From: Halobacillus litoralis | GTDB lineage: Bacteria > Bacillota > Bacilli > Bacillales > Halobacillaceae | Assembly (NCBI RefSeq): GCF_009856415.1 | Contig: NZ_WMEZ01000001.1 | Span: forward strand, 372,001-436,000 | Direction of reading: 5' to 3' | DNA: 64,000 nt | Shown here: piece by piece, positions 41,261-50,071 of the stretch | How positions within the stretch are numbered: the stretch's first letter is position 1 | Layout: every line of letters begins with the position of its first letter | The notes under the pieces: model-generated | Database searches by the model: none | What the model was told of the DNA's origin: nothing | Seen by the model: the letters and a program-made list of their open reading frames with translations, nothing else | Translations under genes and position numbers: made by a program

Positions 41261-42133
41261 GTGCGCTTTCACTTTTATCAATTCATGAAACTGATCCTAT
41301 TAGCCGCCTTCGCTTTTTTCCTTATTCAATTGCACCATACCGGGGATATTGTGAAATTGATCAACCCCAAATATGTCCTGATGAGTCAGGTGGCCGCAGG
41401 TGTGATCGTTCTTCTGTTCTTCGTCCAGCTGGGGAGAGTATGGCAGGGGAATAGCAATGAACATGCCTCCTGCGCTCCCGGGTGTACCGAGGACCATGAT
41501 CACAAGCAGTCGTATGTAAAAAGGTGGGTGAGTTACTTGGTTCTCCTTTTTCCTTTATGTACAGGGTTTGGATTGGAGCTCACCTCCCTGGATGCTACGA
41601 TTGCCAAAAATAAAGGTTCCCTTCTCCCACAAGGAGGAAATGCTTATCAAGAGGAAGCATCATCGAAACCACCGACTCTCGATGAGAACAAGCCGATCCC
41701 CAATAACAACTATTTGACGGATGAGGAATATGAACAGAAAATGGGCCTTCTCAACGATGAAGTGATTGAAATGAACGAGGATATTTTCGCTTCGTATTAT
41801 CATGAAATAGAAGAAAATCTCCATCAATATAAAGGGAAAACAATTCAAATGAAAGGTTTTGTTTACAAAGAGGAAGGATTAGATCCCAATCAGCTCGTGG
41901 TGGCAAGGTTTCTGATCACCCACTGCGTCGCCGATGCCAGGGTCATTGGATGGTTGAGTGAATCGGATGAGGCCGTTAACTTTGGTGTAGATACGTGGGT
42001 GGAAGTGCGTGGTGTGATTGATGTTGGTGAGTATAATGGTGTCGAACTTCCAATCATTCAGATAAAAGAAATTACCCCGATCCCTGAGCCGACCAATCCT
42101 TACATTTTCCCTATTTTGACGAAGGTTCTTTAA
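41261..42133 (+). CDS. ycgQ: YcgQ-like membrane protein (TIGR03943/DUF1980 family)
   Basis: 290 residues from GTG 41261, seven bases after the permease stop, with a weak RBS. Two to four N-terminal transmembrane segments, a Cys/His stretch (EHASCAPGCTEDHDHK), then an extracytoplasmic OB-like domain with the conserved HCVADARVIGW. The family always accompanies the YcgR-type permease and is probably its subunit or a metal-delivery partner. Confidence 0.85.
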   Translation: MRFHFYQFMKLILLAAFAFFLIQLHHTGDIVKLINPKYVLMSQVAAGVIVLLFFVQLGRVWQGNSNEHASCAPGCTEDHDHKQSYVKRWVSYLVLLFPLCTGFGLELTSLDATIAKNKGSLLPQGGNAYQEEASSKPPTLDENKPIPNNNYLTDEEYEQKMGLLNDEVIEMNEDIFASYYHEIEENLHQYKGKTIQMKGFVYKEEGLDPNQLVVARFLITHCVADARVIGWLSESDEAVNFGVDTWVEVRGVIDVGEYNGVELPIIQIKEITPIPEPTNPYIFPILTKVL

Positions 42134-42205
42134 AGTCCGTCATAATTAAGGGACAAACCTTTTCGAAAAAAATAAAAAATTTTCAAATTCATAGACACTA
42201 AACAC

Positions 42206-42243
42206 ACACTTCCTTCGATTATAGAATTGAGGAAGTGTTTTTC
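42206..42243 (+). terminator. Terminator after the YcgR/YcgQ operon
   Basis: ACACTTCCT/AGGAAGTGT-type stem with a 15-base AT-rich loop, followed by TTTTT. Confidence 0.8.
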
Positions 42244-42287
42244 TATGCACAAATCCTCCATCTTTCCATAAGAATAGGAGAATCCAA

Positions 42288-43013
42288 ATGAACTATATCA
42301 AAGCGATCAACGCCTTCTACGATCACCAGGAATTCAACCCTCTGACTTCTGCCGCCATCAACCTTTGGCACAGCCTCATGCATGTGAATAACAAATCCCG
42401 CTGGAAAAAAGAATTCTCGGCTTCGATGACGGTCCTTTGTCTGAAATCCAACTTGAGCGAGAGCAGTATTAGGAAAGCACGCAAGGAACTCGTGGAGAAA
42501 GGGTATGTGACGTTCACTTCGAGACCAGGCAACCAGGCTCCCATCTATCGGATCACCCCTCTATATGAAGAAATGGACAGCGAGAACGACAGTGGGGAGG
42601 AGAACAGTGGCGGCAAGTCGAACGGCAGCGATACCGGCAAGTCGAACACATTAAGTAAACAAAACGAAACGAAAGAAAAAGAAGAAGTAGTAGAAAAGCC
42701 AGACGATAATCCCCACCATTTTTACGAAAACAACATCGGGACACTGTCACCGTTCATCGCAGAGAAAATTACCCAGTGGTGTGAAGAGTTGTCTGATGAA
42801 CTCGTCATCCAATCGATGAAGCTTGCGGTCGAGAGCAACAAGCGTTTCTTCAGCTATTGTGAAGGCATTTTGAAACAGTGGCAGCAAGGTGGCGTCCGCA
42901 CCCTAAGAGGAGCGGAACGAGCCCAGCAGGATCACAAGAAGCAGAGGACCAATTCGAAACATGAGAAAAACAAATCGGTGTTCGATAAGTTGAGAGAGGA
43001 GGTACGGGTATGA
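42288..43013 (+). CDS. Phage-type replisome organiser (DnaD/SPP1 G38P-like)
   Basis: 241 residues. N-terminal winged helix (about 1-95: SRWKKEFSASMTVLCLKSN, ELVEKGYVTF) followed by a hydrophilic, Ser/Gly/Asn/Glu-rich linker and a C-terminal helical DnaD-like domain (about 140-205, with FFSYCEGILKQWQQGGVRTL). Such proteins bind the phage origin and recruit the helicase loader. It is followed by a four-base overlap with a G39P-like loader, then a DnaB-type helicase, the order of SPP1 genes 38-39-40. The linker coding region contains a repeated 13-mer that could be an origin. Confidence 0.8.
   Translation: MNYIKAINAFYDHQEFNPLTSAAINLWHSLMHVNNKSRWKKEFSASMTVLCLKSNLSESSIRKARKELVEKGYVTFTSRPGNQAPIYRITPLYEEMDSENDSGEENSGGKSNGSDTGKSNTLSKQNETKEKEEVVEKPDDNPHHFYENNIGTLSPFIAEKITQWCEELSDELVIQSMKLAVESNKRFFSYCEGILKQWQQGGVRTLRGAERAQQDHKKQRTNSKHEKNKSVFDKLREEVRV
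42611..42647 (+). repeat. Two 13-base direct repeats inside the replisome organiser gene
   Basis: CGGCAAGTCGAAC at 42611-42623 and 42635-42647, 24 bases apart. Phage initiator genes often carry their origin iterons in this place; the repeat also encodes GKSN twice, so protein-level repetition is a simpler alternative. Confidence 0.4.
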
Positions 43014-43342
43014 AGAGAGAAGAAGCTATCGAGGTGCTCGAGACGATCAGTGAATTGTATCCGCAGAAATTCGATATCACCGAGCGTGTCGCAAATATGC
43101 TGATTCCGAAGCTTTTGGAAATGGATTATCAAGGGGTGCTGGCCAAGCTTTCCGATTTCGCCGTCCGCAGTCCGTTCCCGCCGACCATCGGAGAAATCGC
43201 AGTCTATGAACCGGAGGAAAACCGTCACTTGGAGCAGATGAAAGTGTGGGAAGCGGAAGCAGCGGAAGTATCTGATGAGATCCGCCAGCGGTTCATGGAC
43301 AAGCTCCGTTTGCTGGCAGAGGAGAAGTCCCATGAGTCATAA
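43010..43342 (+). CDS. Helicase loader/inhibitor, SPP1 G39P-like
   Basis: 110 residues, all helical, with a G39P-like middle (ITERVANMLIPKLLEMDYQG and PFPPTIGEI). In SPP1, G39P loads the G40P helicase at the origin through the G38P organiser. It overlaps the previous gene by four bases and the next by eleven. Assignment rests mainly on size, fold pattern and position. Confidence 0.7.
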   Translation: MKREEAIEVLETISELYPQKFDITERVANMLIPKLLEMDYQGVLAKLSDFAVRSPFPPTIGEIAVYEPEENRHLEQMKVWEAEAAEVSDEIRQRFMDKLRLLAEEKSHES

Positions 43343-44570
43343 TCTACAGACGGAACAGGCCGTCTTAGGTATTTTTCTCGTAGACGGGGAGAAAATTAAG
43401 CAGACTACGCTCGCCCCAGAGCATTTTTCCCGACACGACCATCGACGCATTTTCTTAGCGATGCAGCAGGTGGACAACAACGGAACGCCGGTGGATATGG
43501 TGACGGTCACCACGAGTCTCGGAGAAGAGATCGCCCAGGTCGGGGGAGTGGGCTACTTGCTTGGGCTGGCCGAATCCGTCCCTACAACCGAGAACTTCCA
43601 CTTCTATGAAAAGCTCCTCATCGAATCCTACACGAACCAGCAAATGAGACAGTCGGCGATCAAGTACATCGAGAATCCGAGTGCCGATGCGTTGCTTGGT
43701 TTGAAGCAGCAGCTCCACCTGATGGATAAGGACCAGGAAGCGGATGAGCAGACGGTGAAAGAGCAACTCAGTGACATAGCCATCGAGATGATTTCATCAC
43801 CTGTCCAGACAGGTTTAGCCACAGGGTTCGAAGACTATGACAAAATGACCGGTGGCGCGCAGCGTGGCGATTTGATCATCGTCGCCGCCCGGCCTTCGAT
43901 GGGGAAGACCGCCTTCGCCTTGAATATCGCCATGAACCATTGCAAGAACGGAGGAGCCGTCGACCTGTTCAGTCTGGAAATGGGATCCAAGCAGCTGCTG
44001 CAGCGGGTGATTTCTTCAGAAGCGCGCATCGACGGGCAGAAATGGCGCTCGATGTGTTTCTCAGCAGAAGACTACAAACGTTCCTTCCATGCCATAGGTG
44101 AGATCGCCGAGTGGAACCTTTCTATCCACGAACGACAACAAACCGTCCAGGACATCACGACAAAGATCAGAGCGTCCGTAGCTTCCGACCCCGACCATGA
44201 TCACCTCATCATCATCGATTACTTGCAGCTTATGAATGTCAAAGGCCGCTACGAACGCCGAGACCTCGAAGTCGGCGCCATCACGCGCGAACTGAAACTC
44301 CTCGCCCGTGAACTCAACATTCCGATTATCCTACTTTCCCAACTCTCCCGAAGCGTCGAACAGCGACAAGACAAAAGGCCGATGATGTCCGACTTGAGGG
44401 AATCCGGCAACATCGAACAGGACGCCGACGTCATCAGCTTTTTGTACCGCGATGACTACTATTCGCAGGAAGGCAGTGATGTGGTGGAGGTTATTTTGAG
44501 GAAGCAGAGGAATGGTCCGATTGGGACGGTGATGTTGGGGTTTGAGAAAGAGTTTGGACGGTTTGCCTGA
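43332..44570 (+). CDS. Replicative DNA helicase, DnaB family (phage type)
   Basis: 412 residues from ATG 43332 (MSHNLQTEQAVLG; RBS GAGGAGAAG). N-terminal helical DnaB domain, then a RecA-type ATPase: Walker A ARPSMGKTAFALN, Walker B IIIDYLQLM, the H4 motif LLSQLSRSVEQRQDKRP and the arginine finger region. At 412 residues it is shorter than chromosomal DnaC/DnaB (about 450), as in SPP1 G40P. No adjacent structural, integrase or lysis genes are found, so it is a stand-alone replication cassette or a prophage remnant. Confidence 0.92.
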   Translation: MSHNLQTEQAVLGIFLVDGEKIKQTTLAPEHFSRHDHRRIFLAMQQVDNNGTPVDMVTVTTSLGEEIAQVGGVGYLLGLAESVPTTENFHFYEKLLIESYTNQQMRQSAIKYIENPSADALLGLKQQLHLMDKDQEADEQTVKEQLSDIAIEMISSPVQTGLATGFEDYDKMTGGAQRGDLIIVAARPSMGKTAFALNIAMNHCKNGGAVDLFSLEMGSKQLLQRVISSEARIDGQKWRSMCFSAEDYKRSFHAIGEIAEWNLSIHERQQTVQDITTKIRASVASDPDHDHLIIIDYLQLMNVKGRYERRDLEVGAITRELKLLARELNIPIILLSQLSRSVEQRQDKRPMMSDLRESGNIEQDADVISFLYRDDYYSQEGSDVVEVILRKQRNGPIGTVMLGFEKEFGRFA

Positions 44571-44703
44571 TTTGGATTTGGTTAGTCATAAAATAAAATA
44601 ACTACCATTGTTCAGATGACCGTAAGCATTATCTTCTAGAGAAAATTCCATTTGTTATAGTCTCTGTTAAATCATTATATTTTAATGGAAGTCTCTACCT
44701 ACC

Positions 44704-44745
44704 GCTTAGCTAAAGTGTTAACCTGGTGTGGGTCAAGCACTTTTA
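44704..44745 (+). repeat. Half copy of the GTCAGGCAC dispersed repeat
   Basis: GCTAAAGTGTTAACCTGGTG followed by TGGGTCAAGCACTTTT aligns with the right half of the palindromic element at 56809-56865 (GCTAAGTATTAACGTAGTGA, then GGGTCAGGCACTCTTT). It ends two bases before the homology between the decayed duplication and the lipoprotein gene begins. Confidence 0.55.
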
Positions 44746-44749
44746 CTGG

Positions 44750-44818
44750 GAAATTGACCTTCAGGAACCTTTTGAAGAAAATAACAATAATGACGATAAC
44801 CGAGAAATGGATGAATAA
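44750..44818 (+). pseudogene. Remnant of the small acidic lipoprotein gene (last 22 codons)
   Basis: Reads EIDLQEPFEENNNNDDNREM and then DE with stop, against EIDLEDPFDERNNNDDNREM and VE in the intact gene at 29294-29590. The signal peptide and first 75 codons are missing, so it cannot make a lipoprotein. Confidence 0.85.
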
Positions 44819-44991
44819 ACAGATGCAACATGTACATCTGAAAAGACCATGGGCAGTGCCAAGGCTATTCGGACTCCCCTTAGATCAGCGAATTCAGGTG
44901 AGGTGCTGTTCTAATCCCTGTATGTTCTTATTTATGAGACCTTCATTTACCAGTTTACTTCTAACGGCGTTGTGGTAATATATACATAAAT

Positions 44992-45005
44992 AGAACAAAT
45001 GTTCG
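44992..45005. promoter_or_regulatory. LexA (SOS) box before the truncated WYL-like gene
   Basis: AGAACAAATGTTCG, same position relative to the gene as at 29879-29892, with one base different; a -10-like TATACAT lies just upstream. Confidence 0.65.
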
Positions 45006-45031
45006 CGTTTATGTTGTGGGAAGTGATGATA

Positions 45032-45196
45032 ATGAATGGAGTATTGAGAAGGGCTTTAGAAGATAAGCAACAACTGGAACTCATTTACACGGGTGACCAA
45101 GGGAAAACCTCACGAAGGGTCATCCACGTTGTATCCACCAAAGAAGAGACCATCCTGGCTTATTGCTATACCCGTAAGGTTCATTCGGAAAGTTGA
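45032..45196 (+). pseudogene. Truncated WYL-like paralogue
   Basis: 54 codons from ATG 45032 (RBS GGGAAGTG). The first 50 residues closely match the gene at 29919 (MNGVLRRALEDKQQLELIYT), but after CYTRK a short deletion shifts the frame and the protein ends in VHSES. The lost C-terminal third holds the conserved FKL strand, so function is doubtful. Confidence 0.75.
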
Positions 45197-45236
45197 GAGC
45201 TGCAACACAATAAGTATAAAAAAGAAACACAAAAAG

Positions 45237-45404
45237 CTGGGAAAAAATAAGACCTTTCAAATTATTAACCAAAGTGGGAAACCAACAATTTATACTACTA
45301 ATTTTAATTTAAGAGATTTTCCTACTGCCATTGGTGAGCGTAGCACTAGTCGATTATTTAATGTTACCAGAAATAGAAGTTTAGATATATTGTTTGAAGG
45401 GTGA
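45237..45404 (+). pseudogene. C-terminal fragment of a DnaC/DnaI-type helicase loader
   Basis: Open frame without its own start: GKPTIYTTNFNLRDFPTAIG followed by ERSTSRLFNVTRN, the end of AAA+ loaders (sensor TTN and arginine-finger ERxxSRL). The remaining N-terminal ATPase part is absent. It points to past recombination of phage replication genes at this spot. Confidence 0.6.
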
Positions 45405-45457
45405 TAAAATATATAGCATGAAGCTAGAAGGTTTAAGGAGAACAGAGGAGGATATTG

Positions 45458-47344
45458 ATGGAACCAGAATTGTTGTCACAAGTAAAAAAAGAACTATCTT
45501 CATTCCCAGAATATTGGGATGAGAATATTCTATTAAAAAATAAAGTGATTGAAGATCTCAGAGAGTATAGAGAAGACCTTATTGAAAAATTGCTTACAAA
45601 CATAAAGATAAAAGATGCATATTCACTCAACGTAAGTAGTGGAACTATTTTTAAGATTAATGAATTTATTAGTATGCTACGCTTTAAAAATTATTGGGCA
45701 GATAGTTATACCAGGTTCAGTAATGAAATTGGTTTGACTAGTGATTCAAAATATATAAAGTATAACAATGATGTAGTAATAGATTATCCGCATAAGGATT
45801 GTGTACTTCAGGGAGGAATGACTAGAGAAGACAGAGGTAAAAATGAAGTTTACCACCATACGATTTTAGCAAGAGAAGAGATTGATATTCTCCTCTCTCC
45901 AAAGGTGTTAACTAATGCAAAAAGGTACACTTCAAACGGTATGGAGAAAGCAAACCAGTTTGATCAAAGTGATAATCTTATTTTAAAAGGTAATAACTTG
46001 ATTGCTTTACATACTTTAAAAGAGCGATTTAGCGGACAAGTCAAGTTAATCTTTATTGACCCCCCTTACAATACAGGTGGCGACAGTTTTAAATACAATG
46101 ATAGGTTTAATCACTCAACTTGGTTAACGTTTATGAAAAATCGAATTGAAGTAGCTAAGGAACTGTTAGCATCAGACGGCTCTATATGGATTTCAATAGA
46201 CGACGATGAGTCTCATTACTTAAAAGTTCTGTGTGACGAGATTTTTGGGAGAGACAACTTCATAAACAATGTTGTATGGGAAAAGAAATACACCGTGGCA
46301 AACGATGCCAAATGGCTATCTGATAACCATGACCATATTCTAGTTTATGCTAAAGATAAGAATGTCTGGCGTCCTAATCAAATGCCACGTACAGAAGAAA
46401 TGAATAAAGCATATAAAAATCCGGATAATCACCCTAAAGGGCTATGGAAGTCCACACCTTTACATGCTAAAAGTGGTTCATTAACTGCTGAAAAGTTCAG
46501 TTATACTTTTAAAAATGGAGTAACATTTACACCGCCAGCAGGTACATTTTCAAGGTTTTCTAAAGAATCACTTCAAAGAATGGATGAAAATAATGAGATA
46601 TGGTTTGGAAAGGATGGAACAGCAACCCCTTCAAGAAAAACCTTCCTAAGTGATCTAAAAAACCAAGGAACACCATCCAAGACAATCTGGAGTCATACTG
46701 AAGTTGGTCACAACCATGAGGCAAGAGAAGAAACAAAGAAGTTCAACGCAGATGAAGTCTTCTCAACACCGAAACCAGAACGCTTACTCAATAAAATAAT
46801 TCATCTTGGTTCTAATGAAAACGATATTGTTTTGGACTTTTTCATGGGATCAGGTACTACACAAGCTGTGGCTATGAAAATGAATAGACAATTCATCGGT
46901 ATTGAACAAATGGATTATATTGAAGATGTTTCTATAGCTAGGTTTAAAAAGGTTATTGAAGGAGAACAAGGCGGTATTTCTAAGGAAGTAAATTGGAATG
47001 GCGGCGGTAGTTTTGTTTATGCAGAGTTATATCAATTGAACCAAAAAGCCGTTAGCTCTATTAGCCAAGCTAAAAATGAGTATGAATTGATAAATTTCTT
47101 AAATGAAATTAGTCATTACGCACTTTATGATTATAAGGTAGAAATAAACCGCCTAATTGAAGAAATTAACGAACCTAAGGAGAACCTAAGTTTCGATGAG
47201 AAGAAAGAACTGATAATACGAGCCCTTGATGCTAACTTATTGTATTTGAATTATTCTGAAATGGAAGACTCTGAATTTGAAATAAGTGATATTGTAAAGG
47301 AGTTTAATGACTCTTATTATAATAAAAGCAAGGAAGATTTGTAA
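45458..47344 (+). CDS. mod: Type III restriction-modification methyltransferase (Mod)
   Basis: 628 residues from ATG 45458 (RBS GGAGG). A beta-class N6-adenine methyltransferase: the catalytic [11 protein letters not shown] lies near residue 201, and the SAM-binding [17 protein letters not shown] near 462, with the target-recognition region between them (about 265-400). Mod provides both sequence recognition and methylation for the type III complex. Its stop codon overlaps the Res start by one base (TAATG). The region is clearly more AT-rich than genes left of 44.6 kb, which suggests horizontal acquisition. Confidence 0.95.
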   Translation: MEPELLSQVKKELSSFPEYWDENILLKNKVIEDLREYREDLIEKLLTNIKIKDAYSLNVSSGTIFKINEFISMLRFKNYWADSYTRFSNEIGLTSDSKYIKYNNDVVIDYPHKDCVLQGGMTREDRGKNEVYHHTILAREEIDILLSPKVLTNAKRYTSNGMEKANQFDQSDNLILKGNNLIALHTLKERFSGQVKLIFIDPPYNTGGDSFKYNDRFNHSTWLTFMKNRIEVAKELLASDGSIWISIDDDESHYLKVLCDEIFGRDNFINNVVWEKKYTVANDAKWLSDNHDHILVYAKDKNVWRPNQMPRTEEMNKAYKNPDNHPKGLWKSTPLHAKSGSLTAEKFSYTFKNGVTFTPPAGTFSRFSKESLQRMDENNEIWFGKDGTATPSRKTFLSDLKNQGTPSKTIWSHTEVGHNHEAREETKKFNADEVFSTPKPERLLNKIIHLGSNENDIVLDFFMGSGTTQAVAMKMNRQFIGIEQMDYIEDVSIARFKKVIEGEQGGISKEVNWNGGGSFVYAELYQLNQKAVSSISQAKNEYELINFLNEISHYALYDYKVEINRLIEEINEPKENLSFDEKKELIIRALDANLLYLNYSEMEDSEFEISDIVKEFNDSYYNKSKEDL

Positions 47345-49938
47345 TGTCAAACGAAATATTGCATTCGCGTATACAAACCAGGTTTAAGGATATATTTGAG
47401 GAAATACCTGACGTTCCTAAGTATATTTTAGATAATTTAAATCACGAAATAAGACCATACCAAAAGCAAGCTTTAAGACAGTTTATATACACTCAACGTG
47501 CAGACACAGCAGATGTTTCATTTAAACACTTGTTATTTCATATGGCAACAGGGTCTGGGAAAACACTGGTCTTGGCTGGAACAATTTTATATTTATTTAA
47601 AGAAAAAGGCTTGCAGAACTTTATTTTCTTTGTAAACAGTGATGCTATCATTAAAAAAACCAGAGATAACCTAACCAATACAAACTCTCCCAAGTATTTA
47701 TTTAATGATCCTGGAATAGTAATTGATGGTAAAAGTATTAAAATACAATTAGTGGATGTTTTCCCTATCTCACCAGCTGAAAACACTATTTATCTCAAGC
47801 TAACTACAATACAAAAGCTTCATTCAGATTTAACTAAACCAGGTGAGAATAAAATCTCATTTGACATGCTGAAGGAAATGAGAACCGTTCTATTAGCGGA
47901 TGAAGCACATCATATTAACACCTTAACAAAAAGCGAGAAGAAAAAGCTTTCCAAAAAAGAATTAGTAGAAAAGACTTGGGAAAGTACTGTTCAAAAATTG
48001 TTAAAACTAGATTACTCAAATAGATTGGTTGAATTCACAGCAACAATTGACTTAGATAATGAAGCACTTTTTAACAAATATTGTGACAAAATAGTTTATC
48101 AATATGACTTGAAAAGCTTTATGGATCAAGGTTATTCGAAGAATGTAATACTATTACGTTCTAATCAAGAAGATTTAAATAAAATGTTTAACGCAGCTTT
48201 ATTAAGCCAATACAAAAAATATATTGCTCAATCTAATGGAGTCGATTTTAAACCAATTATACTTTTTAAATCAAATAAAATTTCTATATCGAAAGAAGCT
48301 AATAGAGATTTCTTAGACTTAATTGAAGGATTAAGTGTTGATCAGCTGAAAAATAACATACAGAACGGTTTATCTATTCACGATAATGAGCGAAGTATAT
48401 GGAATAAAATGTATAAGTACTACGAAATGCGGAATTTAGAAAAGGTCATTGAGGATTTACAATGGGATTTTTCTAATGAATCAATACTAAACGCTAATGA
48501 GCAATCCTTAGTTTCTGAAAGCAATGCAATATTACTCAATACATTAGAAGACTTAAACAATCCCATAAGAGCAATTTTTGCTGTAGCTAAGTTAAACGAA
48601 GGTTGGGACGTCCTAAATCTATTTGACATAGTTCGTATAAGTGAAGGAGCTACGGCTACGAAAAAAACCACTGATAGTGAAGCTCAATTAATAGGAAGGG
48701 GAGCTCGATATCATCCATTTATATTTATGGGTGAAAAATCATATATGAGAAGGTTTGACTTTAAAGAAACTGATCTGAAAGCAATAGAAACATTGCACTA
48801 TCACACAATAAATGAGAACTCATATATAAAGAAGCTAGAACAATCATTGGAAGCGGCTGATATACAAACAGTAGAAGATCATTACGTGAAGTTAGAGGCT
48901 AAGGTAAAACCTAAAATTAAAAAGACGGATTTTTATAAAAAAGGAAAGGTCTACGTAAATAAAACTGTTCCTACATCTGTAAGTGATTACCAGTCTTTAA
49001 AAGATTATGGTGTCTCTAAGGAATATTCAATTAGTTATGATGTAGGTGTAGAGAAGAGGTTCGGTTCCAATAAAGAAACCCGGTCTCAAACTGCAAAACA
49101 CGAGGAATATTTTAATGTAAGTATATCTATGCTAAGGAAGGCTATACAACGCAATAAATTTTATCGATTTAACAATTTGAAAACTTATGTTCCCGCAATT
49201 ACTTCTATTAAAGATTTCATAGAAGGGGAAAACTTTCTATCGAGCGTATCAATAATTATATCTCTACCGTTAGGACTATCACTCAATGACCTAAGTGCAA
49301 AAGAGAAGTTGGGATTTATAGAACAATTCTTGTCTTATGTTGAGGGAAAAATTAAATCGAATTATTTGAAAGAGCGTGGTACCTACTCATTTGAAGGGGT
49401 AGACATTTCAAAAGTAATAACTGATTATGTAATAGAAAAGAATAAAGCTTCTGATAAAATACAATTGAACCAAGTTATACAGTCCAAAAACATGAAGAGA
49501 CATGACTGGTTTGTGTACGATAACGCAGTGGTTAACGGACTTGAATATGAAATGATAGACTTCATAGCCAATATTATTCAAGAATTAGAGGAAATCTATT
49601 CTGAAGTTTATTTGATCCGAAATGAAAGGAAAGCAAAGATAGTGGAATTTAATGGTACAAGAGGGTTTATGCCAGATTTTTTACTGTACCTAAAAGATGC
49701 TGACTTCACTTATCAAGTATTCCTTGAACCAAAAGGTAAAAAGTGGTACACAGAAGATAAATGGAAAGAAGATATCCTTATGGAGATATCAGACAACCCT
49801 GACGTAGTAGTGTTGGCAGAAAATGAAAGTGTAAGATTGCATGGTATAAAATTTTATTCTGAAGATACAGATCTAAGAAGAGAGTTTAAAGAAGATTTTT
49901 CAATGAAGGTTTTGAAAAGAAATAAACTCAATAAATAA
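47344..49938 (+). CDS. res: Type III restriction endonuclease subunit (Res)
   Basis: 864 residues. Superfamily 2 helicase motifs: Walker A HMATGSGKTLVLAG, DEAH-type LLADEAHHIN, TATID and the C-terminal helicase motif region (LIGRGARYHPF). The C-terminal nuclease has MPDFLLYL and FLEPKGKKW, the PD-(D/E)xK-type pattern. It needs Mod for target binding and cuts 25-27 bases from sites in head-to-head orientation in known systems. Low GC, like Mod. It ends in a strong terminator. Confidence 0.95.
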   Translation: MSNEILHSRIQTRFKDIFEEIPDVPKYILDNLNHEIRPYQKQALRQFIYTQRADTADVSFKHLLFHMATGSGKTLVLAGTILYLFKEKGLQNFIFFVNSDAIIKKTRDNLTNTNSPKYLFNDPGIVIDGKSIKIQLVDVFPISPAENTIYLKLTTIQKLHSDLTKPGENKISFDMLKEMRTVLLADEAHHINTLTKSEKKKLSKKELVEKTWESTVQKLLKLDYSNRLVEFTATIDLDNEALFNKYCDKIVYQYDLKSFMDQGYSKNVILLRSNQEDLNKMFNAALLSQYKKYIAQSNGVDFKPIILFKSNKISISKEANRDFLDLIEGLSVDQLKNNIQNGLSIHDNERSIWNKMYKYYEMRNLEKVIEDLQWDFSNESILNANEQSLVSESNAILLNTLEDLNNPIRAIFAVAKLNEGWDVLNLFDIVRISEGATATKKTTDSEAQLIGRGARYHPFIFMGEKSYMRRFDFKETDLKAIETLHYHTINENSYIKKLEQSLEAADIQTVEDHYVKLEAKVKPKIKKTDFYKKGKVYVNKTVPTSVSDYQSLKDYGVSKEYSISYDVGVEKRFGSNKETRSQTAKHEEYFNVSISMLRKAIQRNKFYRFNNLKTYVPAITSIKDFIEGENFLSSVSIIISLPLGLSLNDLSAKEKLGFIEQFLSYVEGKIKSNYLKERGTYSFEGVDISKVITDYVIEKNKASDKIQLNQVIQSKNMKRHDWFVYDNAVVNGLEYEMIDFIANIIQELEEIYSEVYLIRNERKAKIVEFNGTRGFMPDFLLYLKDADFTYQVFLEPKGKKWYTEDKWKEDILMEISDNPDVVVLAENESVRLHGIKFYSEDTDLRREFKEDFSMKVLKRNKLNK

Positions 49939-49958
49939 TTGCTATATTGATAAAACGA

Positions 49959-49987
49959 AAAAAGACCCTACTAGGGTCTTTTTTTTT
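49959..49987 (+). terminator. Terminator of the mod-res operon
   Basis: AAAGACCCT/AGGGTCTTT stem with a 3-base loop and nine T residues. Confidence 0.92.
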
Positions 49988-50071
49988 AGGTTTAATTACT
50001 TGTTATATTGTAAAAAAATTCATTTTATCTCATACTTAAACTGTACAAATAATTCCATTGGAGGTAATTAT

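Larger units (their letters stand above)
44748..45196 (+). repeat. Right copy of the direct duplication, decayed
   Basis: Homologous to 29520-30146: lipoprotein 3' end, shortened intergenic part, LexA-like box and WYL-like gene, in the same orientation and order. It contains about 115 fewer intergenic bases and a frameshift near the end of the WYL-like gene. The 44571-44747 stretch upstream shows no gene. Confidence 0.8.

Noticed and set aside
42288-44570. Complete prophage
   Set aside because: Only replication genes are present; no integrase, terminase, capsid, tail or lysis genes were found on either side.
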